Below, in pieces: positions 42,595 through 50,675 of a stretch of DNA of 64,000 nucleotides (position 1 is the stretch's first letter; the number at the start of each line of letters is the position of its first letter). Where the stretch lies: assembly GCA_900539775.1 (NCBI GenBank), contig UQDL01000002.1, positions 1-64,000 on the forward strand. The letters run 5' to 3'. This stretch comes from an uncultured Anaerotruncus sp. (GTDB lineage Bacteria > Bacillota > Clostridia > Oscillospirales > Acutalibacteraceae). The notes beneath the pieces are model-generated. The model was given only the letters and a program-made list of their open reading frames with translations, made no database searches and was not told the DNA's origin. The translations under genes were made by a program, and so were the position numbers.

Positions 42595-42987
42595 ATGGAA
42601 ATATCTAAGCAAACTCCGCAAGGCGGAGTAATCATATCAGAGGAAGCTGTTTCCTCAATCATAACAAATGCCGCTAAAGATGTTAACGGCGTAACGGGCT
42701 TTTCAAACAAACCCGATGATTTTGTTTCAACAATTAAAAAAGGCAGTTTAAAGGTTATGAGTCCCGTTCGTGTTTTTCAGGATGGGGATGATCTTGATAT
42801 CAGCGTATATATTAACATTGCAAGCGGAATGAAAATTCAGCCCGTTGCAGAAGAAGTGCAGCGTGTTGCCAAGGAAGCCGTTCAGAATATGACCGGAAAA
42901 CTTGTTTCCAAAGTTAATGTTATTATTGCCTCTGTTGAGGATGATGAGCCGAAAAGCTCCGATGCACCTTGTGAAACTGAAGAGTGA
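42595..42987 (+). CDS. Asp23/Gls24 family envelope-stress protein
   Basis: A 130-residue protein of the Asp23/Gls24 family (B. subtilis YqhY/YloU type). The family core GGVIISEEAVSSIITNAA at residues 10-27, DVNGVTGFS, and the C-terminal VNVIIASVED are present. YqhY is linked to control of fatty-acid synthesis in Bacillus, where it sits behind accBC; here accBC are absent. AAGGAGG precedes the ATG. Confidence 0.92.
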   Translation: MEISKQTPQGGVIISEEAVSSIITNAAKDVNGVTGFSNKPDDFVSTIKKGSLKVMSPVRVFQDGDDLDISVYINIASGMKIQPVAEEVQRVAKEAVQNMTGKLVSKVNVIIASVEDDEPKSSDAPCETEE

Positions 42988-43073
42988 TTAAAATTCGGCT
43001 GAAAGTATATATATATTTTCAGCCTTGTTTTTTTTATAAATTATTCCGCAGGGCGGATGTGAAAGGTTATTAT

Positions 43074-43484
43074 ATGAATCGAAGTGAAATGAGAGAGCAG
43101 GCTTTTATACTGCTTTTTGAAAAAGAATTTTTTGCAGAGCTTGAATGCGCAGAGCTTGAGGAAAGCTTTGCCGAAAATTATGCTCCGCTTTCGGAATATG
43201 CAAAAAATGCTTTTGAAAATACATATGCTAACAGAGATCAAATTGATTCTGTAATTGAAAAATACCTTAAGGGTTGGAAAATAGGCAGATTGCCAAAGGT
43301 TAATCTTGCCATTCTGCGCCTTGCGGTTTATGAGATAATGTTTGAGGACAGCGTGCCGGACAGTGCCGCAGTTAATGAAGCGGTTGAACTTGCAAAAAAG
43401 TATTCTGGAGATGATGATTACAGCTTCATCAACGGCGTTTTAGGCAGTTTTTTGAGGGAAAAGAATAATGTTTGCGGGGATTGA
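43074..43484 (+). CDS. nusB: Transcription antitermination protein NusB
   Basis: A 136-residue helical protein that binds boxA RNA with NusE/S10 in rRNA transcription. The C-terminal signature NLAILRLAVYEIMFEDSVP and AVNEAVELAKKYSGDD..FINGVLG are clear. The ATG at 43074 with GAAAGG is used; the longer frame from 42984 lacks a binding site. It overlaps the next gene by 17 nt. Confidence 0.94.
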   Translation: MNRSEMREQAFILLFEKEFFAELECAELEESFAENYAPLSEYAKNAFENTYANRDQIDSVIEKYLKGWKIGRLPKVNLAILRLAVYEIMFEDSVPDSAAVNEAVELAKKYSGDDDYSFINGVLGSFLREKNNVCGD

Positions 43485-44397
43485 CACAAGCAATTATACA
43501 ACCTCTGTTGCCGTGTTTGACGGTGAACATATTATTCAAAAAAAGCAGCTTTTAATTGTAAAAAAAGGCGAGCGAGGTCTGAGGCAAAGCGAGGCACTTT
43601 TTCAGCATACTGTCAATTTGCCGATTTTGATAAATAGGCTGAAAGAAGAAACAGGTGAGCTTAATCTTGAAGCTATCGGGGTAAGTAATCGCCCGAGAAA
43701 TGCTGAAGGCAGTTATATGCCTTGCTTTTTGGCAGGAAAATCGGCTGCGGCTTCGGCATCGTCATTTTGCAATGTACCGCTGTATGAAACATCACATCAG
43801 GTTGGGCACATACTGGCTGCTTTATATTCTGTTGGAAAGCCCGAACTGATAAATGATCGCTTCATTGCATTTCATGTTTCCGGCGGCACAACAGAGGCGG
43901 TGCTTGTTACTCCTGATGATAATGATATAATAAAAGCAGAAGTGGTTTCCGAAAGCACCGATCTTAAAGCAGGCCAGGCAATAGACCGAACAGGTGTTTT
44001 GCTCGGAATTGATTTTCCGTGCGGTCCGGAGCTTGAAAAGCTCTCGCTTGGCAGCAATGAGAATTTCAAAATTAAACCAACTATGATCGGAATGAATTGC
44101 TCTCTTTCCGGAATTGAAAATAAAGTGAAAAAAATGATAAGCGATAATTGTCCGCCGTATGATGTGGCAAAATTTGCAATTTGCAGTGTTTGCGAATCAC
44201 TTTCTTCCATGGCGGAGGCAGTTACAGACAAATACGGCAATATGCCGCTTGTTTTTGCAGGCGGCGTTTCAGGCAATAAAATGATTGCACAAACTCTCAA
44301 AAACAGGTTTGGTGCTTATTTTGCAGAGCCTCAATTCAGCTCTGATAATGCAGCCGGAATTGCAATCTATGCTTATCTTAAATCCGTGATGCAGTAA
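43468..44397 (+). CDS. TsaD/Kae1-like protein (peptidase M22 family), paralogue
   Basis: A 309-residue ASKHA-fold protein. GIDTSNYTTSVAV at the start is the nucleotide-binding loop. H110-x-x-x-H114 (HQVGH) matches the metal pair of TsaD, and SGGTTEAVLV plus FSSDNAAGIAI are kept. It is shorter and more divergent than true TsaD (about 340 residues, tRNA t6A synthesis), so I take it as the second, Clostridia-type copy commonly labelled O-sialoglycoprotein endopeptidase. Its role is unknown. It occupies the place of folD in the Bacillus order, between nusB and xseA. Confidence 0.82.
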   Translation: MFAGIDTSNYTTSVAVFDGEHIIQKKQLLIVKKGERGLRQSEALFQHTVNLPILINRLKEETGELNLEAIGVSNRPRNAEGSYMPCFLAGKSAAASASSFCNVPLYETSHQVGHILAALYSVGKPELINDRFIAFHVSGGTTEAVLVTPDDNDIIKAEVVSESTDLKAGQAIDRTGVLLGIDFPCGPELEKLSLGSNENFKIKPTMIGMNCSLSGIENKVKKMISDNCPPYDVAKFAICSVCESLSSMAEAVTDKYGNMPLVFAGGVSGNKMIAQTLKNRFGAYFAEPQFSSDNAAGIAIYAYLKSVMQ

Positions 44398-44398
44398 T

Positions 44399-45604
44399 AT
44401 GAATGTTTTAACAGTAACACAAATTAACACTTTTATTAAGGCGATTTTTGCCGAAAGGCAGGAATTGCGAAACGTCTATATAAACGGAGAAATATCTAAT
44501 TTTACTCATTATTACCGTTCTGGTCATATGTATTTTACATTGAAGGATGAAAATGCTCAGATTAAAGCTGTTATGTTTTCTTCATATGCTTCAAGGTTAA
44601 AATTTCAGCCGGAAAACGGAATGAAAGTTATTTGCCGTGGCTATATTTCTGTTTACGAAAAAAGCGGAGAATATCAGTTATATGTTGATGATATGCAGCC
44701 TGATGGATTGGGCGCATTGAATATGGCTTATGAGCAGCTTAAAGCAAAGCTGTTTGCGGAAGGCGTTTGCAGCGATGAGGTGAAAAAGCCTTTGCCTCGC
44801 TATCCTCTCAAAATCGGAGTTGTTACTTCGGATATAGGCGCCGCCGTAGAGGATATAAAAAATATAACTGCACGCAGATGGCCCATTGCGGAGCTTGTGA
44901 TTGTTCCGACTCTTGTGCAAGGTGCAAATGCCGCACCCGATATTATAAAATCTATAAGTTGCCTTGAAAAATATGGTGATATTGATGTTATAATCGTAGG
45001 AAGAGGCGGCGGTTCTGTTGAGGATCTCTGGGCGTTCAATACTGAAAGTGTTGCAAGAGCTGTTATAGATTGTAAAATACCCATTGTTTCGGCTGTAGGC
45101 CATGAATCGGATTTTACGATTTGTGATTTTGTTGCCGATTTGCGAGCACCTACTCCGAGTGCGGCAGCCGAAATAATCTGCCCGGATATAAATGTTGAAA
45201 TCAGCAGATGCGAAAACGCAAAGGTAATGATAGAAAGGCTTGTCAATGATAAGATTGATGAGGAAATGCAGTTCGTTTCCGATTTAACCGAAACAAGTGT
45301 GCTTGCCTCTTCTGAAAATTTCTTGAAAGAGCATTGTGATTATATTAAAGATCTCCGTACACGTCTTAAAGATTCATTTGATAATGTCTTCGGTGTATAT
45401 GAAAATCGCTTTGCCGTTCTTTTGGGCAAGCTTAACGCACTCAGTCCGCTTGCAGTTATGGAACGAGGATATTCTGTTGCTAAAACCGCCGGCGGTGCCA
45501 TTATCAAATCTGCATCTCAAATTGCGGTAAATGATAATATCAATATTGAATTTGCTAACGGCAGTGCCGTTTGCAGTGTTTGCGAGGTAAATGAAATTGA
45601 GTGA
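44399..45604 (+). CDS. xseA: Exodeoxyribonuclease VII large subunit
   Basis: A 401-residue subunit: an OB-fold N-terminal domain (1-100, with INGEISNFTHYYRSGHMYFTLKDE-like pattern starting near residue 29), the catalytic domain with VVTSDIGAAVEDI, IIVGRGGGSVEDLWAFN and SAVGHESDFTICDFVAD, and a coiled-coil C-terminus ending in ALSPLAVMERGYSV. It degrades single-stranded DNA together with XseB. Starts 1 nt after the TsaD-like gene. Confidence 0.96.
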   Translation: MNVLTVTQINTFIKAIFAERQELRNVYINGEISNFTHYYRSGHMYFTLKDENAQIKAVMFSSYASRLKFQPENGMKVICRGYISVYEKSGEYQLYVDDMQPDGLGALNMAYEQLKAKLFAEGVCSDEVKKPLPRYPLKIGVVTSDIGAAVEDIKNITARRWPIAELVIVPTLVQGANAAPDIIKSISCLEKYGDIDVIIVGRGGGSVEDLWAFNTESVARAVIDCKIPIVSAVGHESDFTICDFVADLRAPTPSAAAEIICPDINVEISRCENAKVMIERLVNDKIDEEMQFVSDLTETSVLASSENFLKEHCDYIKDLRTRLKDSFDNVFGVYENRFAVLLGKLNALSPLAVMERGYSVAKTAGGAIIKSASQIAVNDNINIEFANGSAVCSVCEVNEIE

Positions 45605-45788
45605 TAAAGAATTAACATATGAGGATGCCGTAAAAAGGCTTGAAGAGGTTGTTGCGGCTTTGGAAAATAAAGAAACTCCGCTTGATGAAAGCGTAAAGCT
45701 TTTTGAAGAGGGAACCAAGCTTGCTGCATTTTGTAATGATAAATTAAAAAATGCAAAGCAGAAGGTTACAGTACTTAGTAAGGAGTGA
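45591..45788 (+). CDS. xseB: Exodeoxyribonuclease VII small subunit
   Basis: A 65-residue helical hairpin protein; TYEDAVKRLEEVVAALE and PLDESVKLFEEG are the family signature. It overlaps xseA by 14 nt, which couples the synthesis of the two subunits. Confidence 0.95.
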   Translation: MKLSDKELTYEDAVKRLEEVVAALENKETPLDESVKLFEEGTKLAAFCNDKLKNAKQKVTVLSKE

Positions 45789-45792
45789 TTTT

Positions 45793-46677
45793 ATGACGGA
45801 TTTGGAATTCAATAATATCCTCGAAAATGATATTGCTATTGTTGAAAGACGCATTATTGATTTGTTACCGGAATGCAGAGACGGTCAAGATGAGGTTGTT
45901 GAAGCAATGAAATACAGCCTTACAAACGGCGGCAAAAGGCTTCGCCCCGTGTTTTGCCTTGAGTTTGCCAAGGCTTGCGGAGCGGATAGGTATACTGCGC
46001 TTGAGCTTGCTTGTGCTGTTGAATATGTGCACACTTACAGCCTTATTCATGATGATTTGCCTTGTATGGATAATGATGATATGCGCAGAGGCAAACCAAG
46101 CTGCCATAAAAAATTCGGTGAAGCAACAGCTCTTTTGGCAGGAGACGCTTTATTGACTCAGGCTTTTCAAATAGTTGCGGCTTCTAATTTAAAGGATGAT
46201 AAAAAAGTTCTTGCCGTGCAGCTTCTTTCCCAAAACAGTGGTGTTGAAGGAATGCTCGGCGGTCAGGTTATAGATTTAAAATATGAAAGTCAGGCACCGA
46301 GTTTAAAGCAGTTATTGTCTGTTCACAGGCTCAAAACTGGTGCTTTGATTTCCGCAGCTTGCCTGCTTGGTTGCATTGCGGCAGGTGCTTCCGAAACACA
46401 AATTGCAGCGGCTTCAAGATTTGCATATAATTTGGGAATAGCTTTTCAAATCAAAGATGATATTCTTGATGTTGTTGGAGACAGTGCGATTCTCGGAAAG
46501 AATACAGGCTCAGATGCAGCTAACGACAAGATTACATATGTTTCAATTGTCGGCACCGAGAAAGCACAGCAGGATGTGAAAACATTAACCGATAATGCCG
46601 TAAAATGCCTAAGCGCATTTGAAAATGTTGAATTTTTAGAGCTTCTTGCAGATATGCTTGTTAATCGAAATAAATAA
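45793..46677 (+). CDS. ispA: Polyprenyl (farnesyl/geranyl) diphosphate synthase
   Basis: A 294-residue prenyl transferase. The first Asp-rich motif IHDDLPCMDNDDMRRG (D87, D88, D93) and the second IKDDILDVVGD coordinate Mg2+. NGGKRLRP binds diphosphate. The chain length is probably C15, as for ispA in the same gene order of Bacillus. The ATG at 45793 follows AAGGAGTG; the frame extends upstream into xseB without a site. Confidence 0.93.
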   Translation: MTDLEFNNILENDIAIVERRIIDLLPECRDGQDEVVEAMKYSLTNGGKRLRPVFCLEFAKACGADRYTALELACAVEYVHTYSLIHDDLPCMDNDDMRRGKPSCHKKFGEATALLAGDALLTQAFQIVAASNLKDDKKVLAVQLLSQNSGVEGMLGGQVIDLKYESQAPSLKQLLSVHRLKTGALISAACLLGCIAAGASETQIAAASRFAYNLGIAFQIKDDILDVVGDSAILGKNTGSDAANDKITYVSIVGTEKAQQDVKTLTDNAVKCLSAFENVEFLELLADMLVNRNK

Positions 46678-46709
46678 TTTTGCGGCAACTTTTTTTGAAA
46701 AGAGTTGAT

Positions 46710-48557
46710 ATGATGTCTATTCTAGAGAGTGTTAATTCTCCGAAGGATATAAAAAAACTTGATGATGCGCAACTTAAGCAGCTTTGCGCCGAAATCAGGG
46801 AATATATGATACAAACCGTTTCTCAAACCGGCGGTCATCTTGCATCCAATTTGGGTGTTGTTGAGCTTACCGTTGCTTTGCACAAGGTGTTTAACAGCCC
46901 GACTGATCAAATAGTTTTTGATGTCGGTCATCAGTGCTACACTCATAAAATTATAACAGGTCGCAGAGAGGCCTTTAAAACATTGCGCACAGAGGGTGGA
47001 ATCAGCGGATTTATACGGCCCGTTGAAAGTGAGCATGATATTTTTTCAAGCGGCCATTCAAGTGTTTCTATCTCAGAGGCGATAGGTCTTGCCAAGGCAA
47101 AGCAAATTAAGGGAGAAAAAGGTAAGGTTATTGCCGTTATAGGCGACGGCGCTTTAACAGGCGGACTTGCTTATGAGGCGCTTGATAATTGCGCAGGCGA
47201 TGACCATAGCAATTTGATTGTTATTCTTAATGACAACAATATGTCTATCAGCGAAAATGTTGGCAGTGTGTCTAAACATTTAACCCAATTGCGCACATCA
47301 AAAAGATATTTTACATTCAAATCAAAAATTAGGCGAGCAATTGCAAAAATGCCTAAGATAGGTAACCAAATCAATCGCTTTTTAACTAATATAAACGGCC
47401 AATTAAGGCGCAAAATTTATCATAATGCAACCTTTTTTGAGGATTTGGGATTAAGATATTACGGCCCGATTGACGGCCATGATATGAACGGGCTTATTGC
47501 GGTGCTTGAAACCGCAAAAGCGCACAATCATTCCGTGCTTGTTCATGTTAACACGGTTAAAGGCAAGGGATATGATCCCGCTGAAAAAAACCCGACACAG
47601 TTTCACGGCATAGGAAAATTTGATATAAACACGGGCGAACCACTCTCCGGCGGAGAAAACTTTTCATCTGTTTTCGGCAGAATTATGTGCGATTTTGCAG
47701 AGCAGGATTCCAGGGTTTGTTGCATCACTGCAGCCATGGCACCTGGCACCGGGCTTACTGAATTTTCAAAAAAATATCCAAAGCGTTTCTTTGATGTGGG
47801 CATTGCGGAGCAACATGCAGTAACGTTTGCCAGCGGGCTTGCCAAAAACGGAATGATTCCTGTTTTTGCAGTTTATTCAACTTTCTTGCAAAGATCTTAT
47901 GATCAGCTGATTCATGATGTGGCTATGCAGGGACTGAAGATTATTTTCGGAATAGACCGTGCAGGCTTTGTCGGCGAGGACGGAGAATCACATCAAGGTG
48001 TGTTTGATGTTTCTTTTCTCAATTCTGTACCGGGCTTAACGGTTTATGCTCCGGCCGATTATGAAGAAATGGCTGTTATGTTTGTTCGCGCGTTTTATAA
48101 TGATAAAGGAGCAACTGCGGTCAGATATCCGAGAGGGCAAGAAGGCATTATGCCCGAGAATTATAATTATGACAAATCGGATTATACCGTATTCGGTGAT
48201 GAGTGCAGCAAAAATTGTATTGTAACTTACGGCAGAGAGTTTTCACAGTGTTGGCAGGCTTTTCAACAGCTTGAAAACACTTGTTTGATTAAATTGAATA
48301 AAATCAAGCCGCTTTCGGATGATGCGGTATCTTTTGCCGCCAAGTCTGATAATGTTTTTTTCTTTGAAGAAAGTGTTAAATCCGGCGGTGTCGGTGAGAT
48401 TTTCGGTTGCAGGCTTGAAGAACTGGGCGCAAAAGTTAATTACAGGCTTATTGCCGTTGAAGATGAATTTATTAAACAGGCTTCAGTTTGTTCTCAGTTA
48501 AAAAAATATCATCTTGATTGTGATTCGGTTGTTAAAGAGGTAAAGAATGAGCAATAA
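46710..48557 (+). CDS. dxs: 1-deoxy-D-xylulose-5-phosphate synthase
   Basis: A 615-residue thiamine-diphosphate enzyme, first step of the MEP isoprenoid pathway, matching its neighbour ispA. Motifs: TGGHLASNLGVVELTVAL, VFDVGHQCYTHKI, GDGALTGGLAYEALDN...NDNNMSIS (ThDP site), and GIAEQHAVTFASGLA with GEDGESHQGVFD in the second half. Two ATGs at 46710 and 46713 are possible; an upstream TTG at 46680 is rejected. Confidence 0.97.
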   Translation: MMSILESVNSPKDIKKLDDAQLKQLCAEIREYMIQTVSQTGGHLASNLGVVELTVALHKVFNSPTDQIVFDVGHQCYTHKIITGRREAFKTLRTEGGISGFIRPVESEHDIFSSGHSSVSISEAIGLAKAKQIKGEKGKVIAVIGDGALTGGLAYEALDNCAGDDHSNLIVILNDNNMSISENVGSVSKHLTQLRTSKRYFTFKSKIRRAIAKMPKIGNQINRFLTNINGQLRRKIYHNATFFEDLGLRYYGPIDGHDMNGLIAVLETAKAHNHSVLVHVNTVKGKGYDPAEKNPTQFHGIGKFDINTGEPLSGGENFSSVFGRIMCDFAEQDSRVCCITAAMAPGTGLTEFSKKYPKRFFDVGIAEQHAVTFASGLAKNGMIPVFAVYSTFLQRSYDQLIHDVAMQGLKIIFGIDRAGFVGEDGESHQGVFDVSFLNSVPGLTVYAPADYEEMAVMFVRAFYNDKGATAVRYPRGQEGIMPENYNYDKSDYTVFGDECSKNCIVTYGREFSQCWQAFQQLENTCLIKLNKIKPLSDDAVSFAAKSDNVFFFEESVKSGGVGEIFGCRLEELGAKVNYRLIAVEDEFIKQASVCSQLKKYHLDCDSVVKEVKNEQ

Positions 48558-49353
48558 AATAAGGCTTGACGTTGCCGTTTTGGAAGCAGGCTATGCTCCC
48601 AGCAGAGAAAAAGCCAAGGCAATTATAATGGCGGGTCAGGTTTATGTTAATAATCAAAAAGTAGATAAAGCAGGCACCGAAATTAAAAAAGACGATGTGC
48701 TTGAGGTTCGCGGAAATACGCTTAAATATGTGAGTCGAGGCGGATTAAAGCTTGAAAAGGCAATGCAGTGCTTTCCGATTTCGCTTTCGGGAAAGATTTG
48801 CATGGATGTCGGCGCTTCAACAGGCGGCTTCACCGATTGTATGCTTATGAACGGTGCCGTAAAAGTTTATTCTGTTGATGTCGGCTACGGTCAGCTTGCT
48901 TGGAAATTGAGATGTGATGAAAGAGTTGTTAATCTTGAACGCACTAATTTCAGATATGTTACTGATGAGCAGATAAAAGAAAAAATAGATTTTGCTTCGG
49001 TTGATGTTTCGTTTATTTCACTTATGCATATTTTGCCTAATTTGAGTAAGCTTACCGCAGATGATGCAGAGGCTGTTTGCTTGATTAAACCGCAGTTTGA
49101 AGCCGGCAAGGAAAAGGTTGGCAAAAAGGGTGTTGTGCGTGATAAAGCAGTTCACGCCGAAGTTGTTCAAAAAGTTATCGGGCTTGCCATTCAAAACGGT
49201 TTTTCTGTTTGCGGGCTGGATTTTTCACCTGTTAAGGGGCCCGAAGGAAATATTGAATATTTGATTTATTTAAAAAAAAGTAATGATCCTGTTGTTGAAC
49301 AGGATATAGATGCCGAATTAACGGTTCAAAAGTCTCACGAGGAATTAGAATGA
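48547..49353 (+). CDS. tlyA: TlyA-family rRNA methyltransferase/hemolysin-like
   Basis: A 268-residue protein: an S4 domain (about residues 3-62) followed by an FtsJ-like Rossmann fold with DVGASTGGFTDCMLMNGA (SAM-binding) and VYSVDVGYGQL. The mycobacterial relative 2'-O-methylates 16S and 23S rRNA. The hemolysin label in old annotations is misleading. It overlaps dxs by 11 nt and nadK by 4 nt, as in the yqxC position of Bacillus. Confidence 0.93.
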   Translation: MSNKIRLDVAVLEAGYAPSREKAKAIIMAGQVYVNNQKVDKAGTEIKKDDVLEVRGNTLKYVSRGGLKLEKAMQCFPISLSGKICMDVGASTGGFTDCMLMNGAVKVYSVDVGYGQLAWKLRCDERVVNLERTNFRYVTDEQIKEKIDFASVDVSFISLMHILPNLSKLTADDAEAVCLIKPQFEAGKEKVGKKGVVRDKAVHAEVVQKVIGLAIQNGFSVCGLDFSPVKGPEGNIEYLIYLKKSNDPVVEQDIDAELTVQKSHEELE

Positions 49354-50207
49354 AATTTTCAGTTTTTTCGGATTTTAACAATCCGGATAAATTGGCTGTT
49401 GCCAAGGAATTACTTAATGTCCTTGCCGGCACCAATTGCAAGGTTTCTTTTGATGAAAAATATGTAAAAGCCTTCAATGGCTTTGATTGTGCATTTTTGC
49501 CATCTGATAAAATGTATAACGAATGCGATATTGCCGTTGCCGTCGGAGGTGACGGCACAACGGTTAAAACTGCCAAGAATGCCGCTGTAAACGGTAAACC
49601 AACCCTTGGTATAAACGGAGGAAGACTTGGCTTTTTGAGTGCTGTTGAACGCAATGAACTTGTTCTGATTAAAAATGTTCTTGACGGCAAATATAACACT
49701 GAGGAAAGAATTCTTCTTAAAGCAACCGTGAGCGATAACGGTGTTTTTCGTGAGGAACATCATTGCCTTAATGATGCTGTTGTTTCAAGAGGCGATTTTG
49801 CAAGGCTTGTTGATATTGCTGTGAATTCATCGGGCCGTGAAATTATAACCGTAAGGGCAGATGGCATTATTGTTTCAACTCCTACCGGTTCAACTGCATA
49901 TTCACTTGCAGCGGGGGGGCCTGTTTTAAGCCCCGATTTAAATTGTTTTGTTGTAACTTCAATTTGCCCTCATTCTTTGGTAGACAGAAGTATTGTTGTA
50001 AATTCAAAAAACACTCTTGATATCACATTGTCAAGTGATGTACAGAATAACGGCATTTTAACTTGCGACGGCGAAAAACCTATAGTTATTGACGGTAAAA
50101 CAACTGTTTCGATTTCTCATTCGCCTTATGTTGCGCGGCTTATAAAAATTAAACCTGATAATTTCTATGAAACAGTTAAGAAAAAAATTATTGAAAGGGG
50201 AGCTTAG
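49350..50207 (+). CDS. nadK: NAD kinase
   Basis: A 285-residue enzyme phosphorylating NAD to NADP. The signature VAVGGDGT (residues 63-70) is followed by GINGGRLGFLSAV and, in the second half, RADGIIVSTPTGSTAYSLAAGGP. Normal length. The insertion of nadK between tlyA and argR is usual in Clostridia. Confidence 0.96.
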   Translation: MKFSVFSDFNNPDKLAVAKELLNVLAGTNCKVSFDEKYVKAFNGFDCAFLPSDKMYNECDIAVAVGGDGTTVKTAKNAAVNGKPTLGINGGRLGFLSAVERNELVLIKNVLDGKYNTEERILLKATVSDNGVFREEHHCLNDAVVSRGDFARLVDIAVNSSGREIITVRADGIIVSTPTGSTAYSLAAGGPVLSPDLNCFVVTSICPHSLVDRSIVVNSKNTLDITLSSDVQNNGILTCDGEKPIVIDGKTTVSISHSPYVARLIKIKPDNFYETVKKKIIERGA

Positions 50208-50210
50208 TTT

Positions 50211-50675
50211 ATGAAAAAAAGACGACTCTCTAAAATTCTTGAAATAATAAACTCTGAAAATATAGAAACTCAAGAGGATTTGCAGGCTCGTTTGCGTGAT
50301 AATGGATTTGAGGTTACTCAGGCAACGGTTTCAAGGGATATTAAGGAATTAAGGCTTGTTAAAGAACTCTCTCAAACAGGAAAATATGTTTATACAACGG
50401 GAATAAGAAATAATTCAAATGACACTTCTTTGAATACAAACAGAATTTTTAAAGAATCTGTTTTAAGCATTGAATGTGCCATGAATATGGTGTGCATAAA
50501 ATGTGTTGCCGGAATGGCAAATGCAGCTTGTGCCGCTATTGATAAAATGCATTGGGTCGGCGTTGTTGGCACGGTTGCCGGCGATGACACGATTTTTGTG
50601 CTCTGCAGAAATGAAAAGGTTGCAGAAACATTTACATCTAATTTGGAGAAGATTCTCAATGTTAAGAACTCTTAG
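50211..50675 (+). CDS. argR: Arginine repressor
   Basis: A 154-residue regulator of arginine metabolism (AhrC). The winged HTH includes QATVSRDIKELRLVKEL (about residues 39-55), and the C-terminal hexamerisation/arginine domain has MANAACAAIDKMHWVGVVGTVAGDDTI-type pattern, with the GTVAGDDT motif. GAAAGGGGAG precedes the ATG. It overlaps recN by 17 nt, as in Bacillus. Confidence 0.95.
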   Translation: MKKRRLSKILEIINSENIETQEDLQARLRDNGFEVTQATVSRDIKELRLVKELSQTGKYVYTTGIRNNSNDTSLNTNRIFKESVLSIECAMNMVCIKCVAGMANAACAAIDKMHWVGVVGTVAGDDTIFVLCRNEKVAETFTSNLEKILNVKNS

